A DNA stretch of 64,000 bases. Source: Bimastos eiseni. Taxonomy: Eukaryota > Annelida > Clitellata > Crassiclitellata > Lumbricidae. The notes below the pieces were generated by a model. The model searched no databases. It had not been told where the DNA came from and saw nothing but the letters and a program-made list of their open reading frames with translations. The stretch lies in assembly GCA_959347315.1 (NCBI GenBank), contig OY365822.1, positions 13,557,519 to 13,621,518 of the forward strand, given 5' to 3'. The translations under genes were made by a program, and so were the position numbers. Below are positions 35,137 through 45,560 of this stretch, piece by piece. Numbering within the stretch: the stretch's first letter is position 1; every line of letters starts with the position of its first letter.

Positions 35137-36114
35137 GGGTCATTGCATAATTACGTAACGCTCGAGGGTGGGTGGGGTGCTACAAAACGCTACGAAACGT
35201 TACGGGAGTAAGTGGGTTAGCTGAGCGTTACGCAGGCCTAACGCTTTGTACTTTCAAACTAATTAGTCATTAATAAAAAGTACTCAATTTAAACTGTAAC
35301 CAATAGTTAAGTTTTTATTTGAGTCATGAAGGCTTACGAACGAAACGCTCTGGCGATATGAAATTTCTACAAAAAACGTTCTTCTCTCAATTTCTCAGCA
35401 CACGTAAATATTTTCAGAAAGGTAGGATTATCATCATCATTTAATTTAAAAGTCACACGAAAGCGGGGCGAAATTCAATTTGCAAATCAAGTCCGCTTGT
35501 TATGCATCAATATTACGATTGCTGATGGCTTCAAGTCAAAGCAAATCAAATTCAAATTAAATCAAGACAAAGCAAATGACACGTCAAAATCGTCTACATT
35601 TAACTTCCGAAATTTGAACAATTTTAGTTTCGATATTAATACAACCACCATTTCCAATCGCATCATCTGAAGGCGTATCAGTTAAACATTCGTGACGATT
35701 AATATGCATGTAGGGTACAAGTTAGGAGCACCAAAAACGAACGGAGCTGCCGCGCGAAATGGCGGACCCGCTTCCTAAAGAGATCTGGTGATGCCTGTGT
35801 TAGTTTAGTAGGCCTAGCTTATAAATTTACACTAAATTAGTGTTTATCCTCATAGACTACACACGGCGGAGAAATCGAAGTTCAAACATAATATTATATA
35901 AAAAATTATTATCTACCATTGATAGAGGTTAAATTTGGAAACATGAGACTACATAGGTCCATGTAAAACTACACTGGGTTTTGTTAAAAAAATAAATATG
36001 TAACGCTCATGCAGGGGTTGGTGGATGGGGATCTATAGAAACGTTATGATGCGTTACAGTGTGGGTGGGTCAAAAATGGCCATTTTCAGCGTTATGTAAT
36101 TATGCAATGACTCC
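35137..36114. mobile_element. TIR element, GGTCATTGCATAATTACG ends, copy 1
   Basis: Left end GGGTCATTGCATAATTACGT and right end ACATAATTATGCAATGACTC form terminal inverted repeats, with sub-terminal GTAACGCTCGAGGG and GGTGGGT motifs shared with the copy at 44965-45560. The interior has no transposase and differs in length from copy 2 (about 980 versus 600 bp). Target duplication not resolved for this copy. Confidence 0.78.
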
Positions 36115-36155
36115 TATGTATATGGTTTGAGTTTGATGTAGCAGTTTTGTGTCTA

Positions 36156-36443
36156 TAGTCCGAAGGTTCGATAGTCCGAAGATTGCGCGGTGAAAGGTTG
36201 ATAGGTGATAAGATTGCAGTTTTAATGGTAACTGGATTGATGAAAAGAAATATGTTTTGCTAGAAGCTGGATTGCACCATCATTCCTTTTCGTAAATCAA
36301 TTGCAGCTTCCATTTTGGCACGACTCTTTTCATATCAATCCAGCTCCCAGTTTCACACAGTAATTTAATCAATTAATCCAGCTAGTTAAATCAATGTCGG
36401 AGCATAGAACCTTCGGACTATCGAACCTTCGGATTATCGAGCG
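36156..36443. mobile_element. MITE with GATAGTCCGAAGGTTC repeat ends, copy 1
   Basis: Inverted ends built from tandem 16-mers GATAGTCCGAAGGTTC on the left and GAACCTTCGGACTATC on the right. Between them are 'agctggattgatgaaaaga'-like phrases in both orientations. No coding capacity. Other copies are at 56142-56370 and 60965-61241. Confidence 0.85.
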
Positions 36444-36632
36444 GATACCGATGTGGCAGAGGTAAGGTGAGGTAAAGTAAGATAAGGTAATGTAATTGCT
36501 TATCTGCTAATGGTGATCATAGCACCTAACGCACCCAGACGAGGTGTGTGACCCCACTGACCCTGGTCCTAAAAATCTTTCGACTGAGACGCCGCTTGCG
36601 GCCGCTAAATACATCATCGTATCGTAACTTTA

Positions 36633-36690
36633 GATTTACATAGCGCCTCTCACTGAATAGCTATTCAGAGACGCTCTCAGCACGTAACCA
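36633..36690 (-). repeat. SINE/LINE-type 3' tail, reversed
   Basis: 'atttacatagcgcctctcac' followed by 'gagacgctctcagc' is the reverse of the GCGCTATATAAAT tail. Confidence 0.6.
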
Positions 36691-37437
36691 TATGGATAAA
36701 GAAACAGAATATGGTAGACGTTATCGCAAGAAATTGAAGGGTAAATCAAAGTAGAGTGTGTGACTACGAAAGTCTAATGCATTGTATAATTACCATAGGG
36801 CTGTTTTATAGTTATTGTAATGTTGTAATGACTTAGTAAAGTACTGCAGTGTGTAGACCTATATCCCAGTGAGTGAAGTTGTCATGCATGCCGGTAGCTA
36901 AGATTGTCGCTAAATAAATGTTGAAAGAAATACTGTTTGAGCTCGTCATGTCGTTGCTATCGAAAGACGCTATATAATTTTCTCGGTGGAATGGTGTAAT
37001 GACGCAAACAGACATTGATTTTCCACGAAAGTTTTATCTGTTTGTTATTCCGCATATCAGTTCCTATCTACTGCCTAACATTCTGATCATATTCTCTGTC
37101 TGGCTGTCTGTCTGTCCGTCCGTCTGTCTGTCTTCTTCTTTAGTCTGTCTGCCAATTGTTCGTAGTAAATTGTCGATGTGTATCAGATATTTATTACTGG
37201 TTTTTGCACGCAGTGATTTTTGCTACATTTTTGCTTGAGCTAATCAGATATATCTGTGATGTCTAATGCTGAACACATCTCACTCACTCGCTCTCCATAT
37301 CTCTTCCTCACACTACACGTAGCTCTCGCTCACTTGCTTACAATTGTTAAGTTCACCTTATTACAGTTTGTGTAACATCACTTGCCTAGTCGTACCCTAC
37401 TTTACAATAACCAACTTTCTTTAGCCCACTCTCTTTA

Positions 37438-37936
37438 GGGGCCGTCCACATATTACGTACTCGAGCAGGAGGGGTTTTAAAATTTCTGCCATTTTGCGTA
37501 CGGATGCGTATGATGGGGGGAGGGGTCCCAAACATATGTATATGTACGTATGCAAATATAATTGTCTAATTATGACGTCCACAATACAGAATATGAAAAC
37601 CAGAACTGTAAATGTAATCACAGACTATGTTCCTGCTTAATCAGTTTTATGTAGCATTAAAACTTTTTCAAATGCAAGTGTTGTTAGTGTTTTATTTCTT
37701 CATAACAGTTCACAAATTTTAAGCTGTTAAAAATGATGCTTAACAAAACTAAATAGCCTGTGGTAAAATCAATGTCTTATAGATGTTTTTAGCTATTTAA
37801 CCTTTGCAATGGGGGAAGGGGTAGAGCTCAAAAGTACGTACGCATGGGGAGGGGTCCACGATATGTACGCGGTGCAACAGAGGGAAGGGGTCTGAAAATC
37901 CGATTTTTTTGGCGTACGTAATATGTGGATGGGTCC
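37438..37936 (+). mobile_element. Harbinger-like MITE copy 2, 499 bp, inserted in minisatellite edge
   Basis: Ends GGGGCCGTCCACATATTACG and CGTAATATGTGGATGGGTCC, flanked by TTA on both sides (37435-37437, 37937-37939). Units of the neighbouring 14-bp minisatellite lie on both sides, so the element landed inside that array. Pairs with 19153-19652 in opposite orientation. Confidence 0.9.
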
Positions 37937-37939
37937 TTA

Positions 37940-39135
37940 ATACACTATCTTTAACCCACTCTCTTTAACCCACTCTCTTTAACCCACTCTCGTTAACCCA
38001 CTCTCTTTAACCCACTCTCTTTAACCCACTCTCTTTAACCCACTCTCTTTAACCCACTCTCGTTAACCCACTCTCTTTAAACCACTCTCTTTAACCCACT
38101 CTCTTTAACCCACTCTCTTTAACCCACTCTCGTTAACCCACTCTCTTTAAACCACTCTCTTTTACCCACTCTCTTTAACCCACTCTCTTTAACCCACTCT
38201 CTTTAACCCACTCTCGTTAACCCACTCTCGTTAACCCACTCTCTTTAACCCACTCTCTTTAACCCACTCTCGTTAACCCACTCTCTTTAAACCACTCTCT
38301 TTAACCCACTCTCTTTAAACCACTCTCTTTTACCCACTCTCTTTAACCCACTCTCGTTAACCCACTATATTTAACCCGCTCTCTTGAACCCACTCTCGTT
38401 AACCCACTCTCTTTAACCCACTCTCTTTAACCCACTCTCTTTAACCCACTCTCTTTAACCCACTCTCGTTAACCTACTCTGTTTAACCCACTCTGTTTAA
38501 CCAACTCTCTTTAACCCACTCTCTTTAACCCACTTTCTTTAACCCACTCTCTTTAACCCACTCTCTTTAACCCACTCTCTTTAACCCACTCTCGTTAACC
38601 CACTCTCTTTAAACCACTCTCTTTAACCCACTCTCTTTAACCCACTCTCTTTAACCCACTCTCGTTAACCCACTCTCTTTAAACCACTCTCTTTTACCCA
38701 CTCTCTTTAACCCACTCTCTTTAACCCACTCTCTTTAACCCACTCTCGTTAACCCACTCTCGTTAACCCACTCTCTTTAACCCACTCTCTTTAACCCACT
38801 CTCGTTAACCCACTCTCTTTAAACCACTCTCTTTAACCCACTCTCTTTAAACCACTCTCTTTTACCCACTCTCTTTAACCCACTCTCGTTAACCCACTAT
38901 ATTTAACCCGCTCTCTTGAACCCACTCTCGTTAACCCACTCTCTTTAACCCACTCTCTTTAACCCACTCTCTTTAACCCACTCTCTTTAACCCACTCTCG
39001 TTAACCTACTCTGTTTAACCCACTCTGTTTAACCAACTCTCTTTAACCCACTCTCTTTAACCCACTTTCTTTAACCCACTCTCTTTAACCCACTCTCTTT
39101 AACCCACTCTCTTTAATCCGCTATCTTTAACCCGA
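37940..39135. repeat. 14-bp minisatellite array, unit CTCTCTTTAACCCA
   Basis: About 84 tandem units with four recurring variants (CTCTCTTTAACCCA, CTCTCGTTAACCCA, CTCTCTTTAAACCA, CTCTCTTTTACCCA). Rare marker units recur 532 bp apart (38 units exactly), which shows a large internal duplication. The array ends about 35 bp before the acceptor of GPCR exon 3 and is pyrimidine-rich on the coding strand. Confidence 0.97.
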
Positions 39136-39142
39136 TCGTGTC

Positions 39143-39169
39143 CTAACCCATCGTCCGTTTCGTTCGTAG
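39143..39169 (+). promoter_or_regulatory. branch point and acceptor of GPCR intron 2
   Basis: CCTAACC at about 39142-39148 is a good branch-site match, followed by T-rich sequence and cgttcgtag. The first exon base is 39170. Derived from the edge of the minisatellite, whose unit also contains TTTAAC. Confidence 0.6.
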
Positions 39170-39803
39170 ATACCTGGCGATATTTTCCCACAATTCGTCC
39201 AAGATGACGTCTCGCTGCGCTGCAATCGTCATCATATTCATCTGGTTGGTTCCGTCGCTCGCATTCGTTCCCTGGATTCTCATCTACGACGAGAAGACCT
39301 TCCGCGTCTTCGGCCATGACTATGTCGCCTGCCACGCCGACTGGACCGACCCGTGGACGGCAAAGGCCTTCACCGTCGCCGTTGTCTTCCTCACCTGTTA
39401 CTTCATCCCTCTGTCGTTCATCGCCGTCTTCTGCTTCCTCATCGGGGTCCGCGTCTGGCGACGTCGGGTCCGGGGTCTCCTCGGTCCGCGGACCAAACGC
39501 AACATCCTCAGGACGAAGACAAAGGTCTTGAAGATGCTCGTTGTTGTCGTCGTTCTGTTCGCGCTGTCCTGGCTTCCACTCTACGTGATCGTCTTGCGGA
39601 ACCTGTTCGGCCCCGCCATGACGGGACACGAGAGAGCCCTGGTCCGGAAGTACCTCTCCCCCATCGCTCAGTGGCTTGGTGCTGCCAACAGCTGCGTCAA
39701 TCCATTCATCTACTGTTACTACAGCAGTAACTTCCGGTCCGCCGTGCGCCAGCTGCTTCATCGGACAGCCGGACAGTCCGGGAGTGTGTCGACGACGCGG
39801 TGA
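39170..39803 (+). CDS. NPFF/RFamide-type neuropeptide GPCR, exon 3 (TM4-TM7, C-tail)
   Basis: Terminal coding exon; its first A completes Arg169, then YLAIFSH. Residues 170-379 hold TM4 (about 184-204, with Trp), ECL2 Cys223 that pairs with Cys144, TM5 (about 235-262, with FIPLSF), a basic third loop (RRRVRGLLGPRTKR), TM6 (about 289-312) with SWLP in place of the usual CWxP, and TM7 with NSCVNPFIY (the NPxxY motif, 346-350). The short C-tail is basic and has few Cys. TM7 and the neighbouring NSCVNP fit the NPFF/RFamide group. The length of 379 is normal for the family. High GC and strong coding bias contrast with the flanking satellite. Confidence 0.95.
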
Positions 39804-39839
39804 ATGTGGTGCTATGGAAGGTATAGTGCGCTATGCGTA

Positions 39840-39970
39840 TGGTTCAGGGTGTGGGTTCTACCCACCTACCTGTGCTAATGTCGCCCTGCATGGTTGGATG
39901 GATGCTTCGTAAAGACGACACTGATCTGACGATTACACGGCGCTATATAAGTCAAGACACAGGATTCATG
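39840..39970 (+). mobile_element. retroposon tail downstream of the GPCR
   Basis: GGTTCAGGGTGTGGGTTCTA resembles a decayed B-box region, and the segment ends in 'acggcgctatataagtca', the shared SINE/LINE tail. It probably lies in or just after the receptor 3' UTR. Confidence 0.55.
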
Positions 39971-40577
39971 TATACTATAACTAACAGAGGTGGGATTGGA
40001 CGAAAATAAGTATGTAAGCAGTAAATATCTACAGTGACGGAAATGTGTAGGAAATGCATCTTCACAGTGGCGTCAAACCACCCCCCACTGAGTGATGGAG
40101 GCAACCCCAGAGCGGAAGATTCAGGACTTCAGGTCGGGCCGATCCCATGTGTCAGGAAGACAAGGTATTCCGCCATGACTCAAAAACCATTCCCACCTCT
40201 ACCTAAAATTGGAGACATTTTCCTCCGGACCCAACCCTATCTGTGTGTTCCTGCATCTTCATTGCGGGCTGCCTGAACTAATAGTGAGTCCTATAACCAG
40301 ACACTGATGTGTAGGCCTAAGCACTGCGGAAGACTTCCAGTCATTGGATGAAAGGAGAGGAATGTTGGATCGTCGGAGTAAATGAAGGCCTATTTTTTTA
40401 CGGAGACGCCTCGAGCAATTCTCTGACGCACAGAATTACTTAACATCACAGACTGTTGCCATATAGATTAAATTTATGTATGCCAGTAGTCATATAGGCG
40501 CAACGCAAATGTCTAACAAACTCCATACATAGATGCACTTTATGTTTTATACTCAAAATGATTTTATATAAAATGCG
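39971..40577. other. intergenic, no gene seen
   Basis: No supported frame. No clear AATAAA signal for the receptor mRNA was found close to the stop codon. Confidence 0.45.
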
Positions 40578-40618
40578 TATAATATTATATTGGTACATAC
40601 ATACGTATATATATACTG

Positions 40619-40662
<44 letters not shown>

Positions 40663-40672
40663 GCGTGTGTAG
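40578..40672. repeat. (AT)n/(GT)n microsatellite
   Basis: TATATA run joined to a GTGTGT run. Confidence 0.92.
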
Positions 40673-40774
40673 ACCATCACAGAACCTTCACCCCAATTAA
40701 AACTTAATCATCATCGTTGTCGCGGCCGTAGTCAGCGTATGTCGTCTCATATAGAACAACGTTGGCCTAATCGT

Positions 40775-40868
40775 AATCCCCAACCTTCTAAAGCGCCACT
40801 CGAAAGCCAAGCACAGGGCACCAACTTATCAACGAGCGCTGAGCGATTGGGGAAGAGCGACCTCCTAG
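40775..40868 (+). repeat. dispersed repeat with GAGCGCTGAGCG core
   Basis: 'ctaaagcgccactcgaaagc' followed by 'gggcaccaacttatcaacg' matches the family at 4705-4802. Confidence 0.65.
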
Positions 40869-41246
40869 AAATATCATTCGCATGTTACTTTGAAATATTG
40901 ATAAATACATGGAAATTCGAATGGATCTTAATCTGGACTATAATGACCAACGCGTTAGGGTCAATCGGAAACGGTCTCGGTTGACGTGTACATATGGCCC
41001 ATGTCGTTGCACGATAGCCCTATATTTCACACAGCAATGACACGCTTCGACCGTGTAACCCGACATTAAAAATAATGGTGCATATTAAGCGGTCTGGCAT
41101 GTTTACGGATAAGCCCTAACCATTTATAAGAGAAATGTCAGAGTTTTACATATTTCAGGAGGATGGTGTTCCAGCCCACTAGAGTGGCGAAACTGATGAC
41201 AAATAGGGGTCTAAAGTTTATGCCATCATATCTCTTGCATGTTACC

Positions 41247-42585
41247 CAGGGGTGCAAAAAACCAAGATTTATTGAAAATCAAAAGTTGGTTTTTTTGTTT
41301 TTAGTTTTCCTTTGGATTTAGTCACAACAGATTTGTTCTAAAAAGAATCAAACATAGCATTGTTGCGCAAATGCCCCTGCGCAAAGGTCTCCCTCGAGCT
41401 TTCGCTGCTGAGCCTAATGGGGCCCGCCGCTAAAGCTCTCGATGTAGTCGCTTGAGGCGCCACCTATTTTTCTATTGCGTAGGTGATGCGTGAGCGGCCA
41501 TTTGGTGGTGTTGAAGTTGTCGAAGTTCTAGAAGGGTGGAAGTTAGCGAGTCGGTAAAAGTTCCTTAAAAAGTCATATTCGCGATTAGTTCCCGTGTGGA
41601 AAACTTAGCGAAATTGATAACGGAAGTATTACGACTTGTGTGGTGCAAGTGTCGTCTGAAAATTTCGAATGTGCAAAAAAATAAATGTGATTAACTTTTG
41701 GCCAGAACTGGCGTTAGCGCGAATGCATTGTAACTGACGGCATTTGGCTGGGGTACATTTTTATAGCGCTGTGCTAGGAAGAATAGAGAACAAAGTAGCT
41801 AAGAAATTTGGATAAATTCTGGCATTACGTAACTATATAATTAGTGCAGTTTTAAGGGTTCGTTTGACATTGGGTAAATTAGAAATTTTGTTTGTCTGCT
41901 GTATAATTGTGATTAATGAATGTAAACATGCAACGGGCAGCTGAGGATTAATATCCGTAAATAAAGTTTGTTTGACTATTGAACATACAAATTCGTTAAA
42001 CTTTAAAATAATTAAGCGGTCATAGTGAGGAGCCCTATGGAAGCAAAAATAGAGCAGTCTGCTCGTAGGGACCATACCAGCCCAGGTGCTTCATCCGCTC
42101 AGCAGATGGTCGCCACCATCAGCCCCGAGGTCACGGACATTATGTCAAACCCGGTACGAGGTAATCCTGTGGTGCAAACTTGTGCCCTCACTATACTAGA
42201 AGCTGGGATAGCGCCGACGGGAGTGTATTTGCGAGAAGCCCTGACTACGCGCTTGAGACGTAGTCGGCGACTGCAAGGGAAATGGCCCGTAGGCTATGGA
42301 GTAGGACCGGATTCGGGATTAGCCGTTGTAACCGCGGAAGGCGTCCCCGAGCAGCCAGCAACCCCTAGGGGCAATAAGTCTGACAGCATGAAAAAGAGCT
42401 CCAACTCGTTTTTATAATTAATTTAGCTCGATTTTGGACTGACTAACACACAATTACTAATATAATAATAATATTGGTAAATTTAATAAAGAAATATTTT
42501 AAAAACAAAAAATTGCCATTTTTAGGAACTTTCGTTTTTTTATGAAAAAATAAATGAACGAAAAACCAACATGTTTGCCGCATTG
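41247..42585. mobile_element. hAT-type MITE interrupted by an LTR-like insert
   Basis: Starts CAGGGGTGCAAAA and ends in a decayed GTTTGCCGCATTG, flanked by ATGTTACC (41239-41246) and ATGTAACC (42586-42593), 7 of 8 identical. Without the 1025-bp insert and its 4-bp duplication it is about 310 bp and matches the intact copy at 46603-46932 on both sides. Confidence 0.9.
41361..42385. mobile_element. solo-LTR-like insertion, 1025 bp, TGT..ACA ends
   Basis: The insert begins TGTTGCGCAAATG and ends AATAAGTCTGACA, flanked by GCAT on both sides (41357-41360, 42386-42389). The empty site is seen in the other MITE copy, where GCAT is single. TG..CA ends and a 4-bp duplication fit a solo LTR of a retrotransposon. 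The open frame at 42025-42417 starts inside it and stops in the MITE, so it is not a gene. Confidence 0.7.
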
Positions 42586-42593
42586 ATGTAACC

Positions 42594-43600
42594 CTGCAAA
42601 CAGTCCGGACTTAAACATGCATGTGGATTATAAAATCTGGGGGAAAAGCAAGAAAAGTCTACAGAACAGTACTTCCTAATGTCATGCAGGCGTCGACTGA
42701 ATAGGAGCGAAGCCCAGACGAGCGCCTAGCGGGCACCGACGGTCATTGTGTACAAATTCTGGCGTATTGCGTCAACCATAATAATGAACAGGGCTTTTTT
42801 CAACTCAAATTTAAATGTCATTTATTTTTTATTCAAGTCTCTTACGAGGTTTTCTAGGTGAAATTTTTTCTCACTCATCGTGTACAACCAAAACATGAAT
42901 GTTATTGATTACTAGTATGGATATAATGTTATTATATCGATCCTGGAATCAACAGTGTATTATTCGCCAGATGGCGATGATGTAATGTCCTGTTGCATGC
43001 ATGGCATGCAAGCACGTGATAAAGATGATTGTGTGTAACGCCCGATCCTCGTATCACATCGACCTAGCTAATGTATTGGTGGAATGAGATCCCTATGCCA
43101 CCGCTACCAGTTTGAATTGATGTCAGAATACCGGGTCCCATGTAGGCCTACGGATTGCGCTAGTCAGATTTAAATCTCTGAGGTTAACTACCATCGACTA
43201 ATTAAGCCTACGAACCTGAATTCTGACGCTTAGATGTAATGCAAGGTAATGCAATCTGCATGTAATGTAATCAAACCATTTCTACAGCGCCCCCTTCATG
43301 ATATTGTAACGGAACGGGGCCTATTCGACAGTGACCAGGATGACGATTTGCAGCCCCTTCCGAATTGGGGGTAGTTCGAGTTACAATCCGCTGAGTAAGG
43401 CTTCAGTAGTGTTGAAGACTAACCAGTTAAGGTTTAAATAGCTCCTTTCTGGAATAAGACACGCTTGTTCGATAATCCTCTTTTAATGCACAACGGAAAA
43501 CAATACTTCTTGTCACGCGCGACACTCTAGACGAAGGCGCTATATAAAAGTCATCGACCGACAGCAGAGGCGTAGAAGGACTACGGTTGAAGCTGTCTAC
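42594..43600. other. intergenic, no gene supported
   Basis: A reversed-tail-like 'tttctacagcgcccccttca' is at about 43278 and a forward tail 'aaggcgctatataaaagtc' at about 43535, so decayed retroposons are present. Confidence 0.45.
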
Positions 43601-43942
43601 ATGAAACCTAAGAGGAGAGACATCAATTGGCTTCACCTGAAGCAGACAGCCTCAATACAGACGGTGAGAATTATGCAAAGATCATCGGGGTGTCAAACAA
43701 TGAAACCCGACACCGCGAGGCAGATGTCAGAGCCGACTGCCCCTTCCATCTCTACGACCCACAGACAAGAAATTCATGAATCAGTTGAAGATTTGGTCAG
43801 GACCGGCTGGTTGGCACGGATCATGAATAGGGGACAATTCCGATACGAATGGCGCAACCCACTAGGCGGTATTACGATAATAATGAAATTCGATCCCTGG
43901 GACCTGTTGCCCGTCTATGACACTGGCACGGCCCAGCCATAA
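43601..43942 (+). CDS. hypothetical ORF, 113 codons, low support
   Basis: An open frame of 113 codons starting MKPKRRDINWLHLKQ, polar and without a recognised domain, signal peptide or membrane helix. A TATATAAAA motif lies about 60 bp upstream, but it belongs to a SINE/LINE tail (GGCGCTATATAAAAG) and need not be a promoter. No splice partners seen. It may be chance or part of an old retroelement. Confidence 0.2.
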   Translation: MKPKRRDINWLHLKQTASIQTVRIMQRSSGCQTMKPDTARQMSEPTAPSISTTHRQEIHESVEDLVRTGWLARIMNRGQFRYEWRNPLGGITIIMKFDPWDLLPVYDTGTAQP

Positions 43943-44499
43943 CAGCCGCCAGTCAAACATTAACGGTACGCCTCGAGTGATGTGACTTTATGCTAGGGAC
44001 ATCAAGATCCGACCAACCGGGTTTATGATTAGTTTCAGCAGGTGATTTGTCGTCCAATAGAGATACGAGTTTTGTGCTTGGGAGGGCGAAGAAAATCGCC
44101 TCTAGAAGGGTTCTTAGTGTAGTAAGGGAAGGAACAGGGACTTGTTTCGGAACTGGGGGAGACGCAAGGTCGTTCTGACGACAAGGGTAATCAAAGTAGT
44201 TGGGAATCCCGTCTCCAACGTAAACCAGGGATACATTTCTAAAAGGACACTAATAACTCCAGTAAGTGTAGATAGGATGAGTGATGTGTATATATATAAT
44301 TAAATATACATATTAAAACCAACTGTGTCGTGTTGCTGAGCTTCGTGATAGAGGAAACCGGCGGTACTCTCGTCATCTAGAAGAAGGAGTTGGCGAGAGA
44401 GAAACCCGCGAAACTTCTGTAGCGCCTATTCGGAAACAGTCCGTATCTCACTTCCTCATTATGCCCTACGTCGATAATTAACGAGTAATAGCTACGCTG

Positions 44500-44705
44500 C
44501 GTCAATGGCGGACGGCGACTACTATGCTACATTAATGGCTGACGGCGACTATCACAAAGCTACGACGACTTTATCCACGACAACTATATCCACGACGACT
44601 ATATCCACGACGACTATCTCCACGACGACTATCTCCACCACGACTATATCCCCGACGACTAAGCCTATGTCCACGACGACTGTCGCAAAGCCACGACGAC
44701 TATTC
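44500..44705. repeat. 12-bp minisatellite, unit about ACGACTATATCC
   Basis: CACGACGACTATATC-type units repeat from about 44566 to 44700. They give a Thr/Ser-rich open frame (TTTIS repeats) with no other support. Confidence 0.8.
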
Positions 44706-44839
44706 GTGCATGCGTCCTAGGAGCCGAGACTGCAAGGCCGAGGCCGAATCTACAAGGCTCCCCGATGACGATCTCCGGACGACGACCATTCGATTCCGGT
44801 CTTCCTGCCCCTTTCCCATGCGAACGAACGATCCCTTTT

Positions 44840-44964
44840 ATACTAATTGCTGTAGATAGTAGATGATATACAGTAGATTGGAGACGGTGCTGTAGATAGT
44901 GGAGACTAAACAGTAGATGGAAGACAGTAGACAGTAAATAGGATACAGTAGATAGTAGATATAT
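44840..44964. repeat. degenerate GTAGATAGTAGA array (left part)
   Basis: Irregular repeats of CAGTAGAT and GTAGATAGT. The array resumes at 45565-45640 beyond the inserted TIR element. Confidence 0.75.
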
Positions 44965-45560
44965 ACATAGAGGTCATTGCATAATTGCGTAACGCTCGAG
45001 GGGAGTGGGTTGGGTCATAGAGAACGTTGCGAAACTTTGCGCGGGTGGGTGGGGTGGGTTAGCAGAACGTTACGTAACGCTTATTTTATTTAAACCTAAT
45101 TAACTGAAAATGTCCAAAATTATATTAATTAATACTATTAATTGACGCCAAGTGTGAGTTTAATATGCGGTGCAACAAAATTGAAAAATATGCGCCTTAG
45201 AAATTTACGCTGTCGTTGTACAGCATGGAGACAGCGTAAAATTTTTGTGTCAGTCCGATGTTCTTCAACCGAAGCAAATTAAGCAGAAATTTGATTAGTT
45301 AGAAATATTCTGTAAAATATGGAATAAAATTAGGCATTGTGTTAATCACTTTGGAACATCTGGAATTTGATCCCATGTCAATTCGTATGGAATATAATTC
45401 ATCGCGTCTTTACATAGTAAAATTTTTTGACAATAAATACGTAACGCGGTGGGAGGGTCTGAGGGGGTCTATGGGAACGTTATGAAGCGTTACAGGATGC
45501 GGGGGGGGCGTCAAATACGGTCATTTTTCGACGTTACGTAAGTATGCAATGACCCCATAG
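44965..45560. mobile_element. TIR element, GGTCATTGCATAATTGCG ends, copy 2
   Basis: Left end AGGTCATTGCATAATTGCGT, right end ACGTAAGTATGCAATGACCC, with ATAG on both sides as a likely target duplication. It landed in the GTAGATAGTAGA array. Shares ends and sub-terminal GTAACG and GGGTGGGT motifs with 35137-36114. No transposase. Confidence 0.82.

Noticed and set aside
37940..39135. CRISPR array or interstitial telomere repeat
   Set aside because: Units are directly abutting 14-mers without spacers, and CTTTAACCCA is not the TTAGGG/CCCTAA telomere repeat.
42025..42417. 130-codon frame as a possible gene
   Set aside because: Starts in the LTR-like insert and uses a stop codon in the host MITE, so it crosses an insertion boundary.
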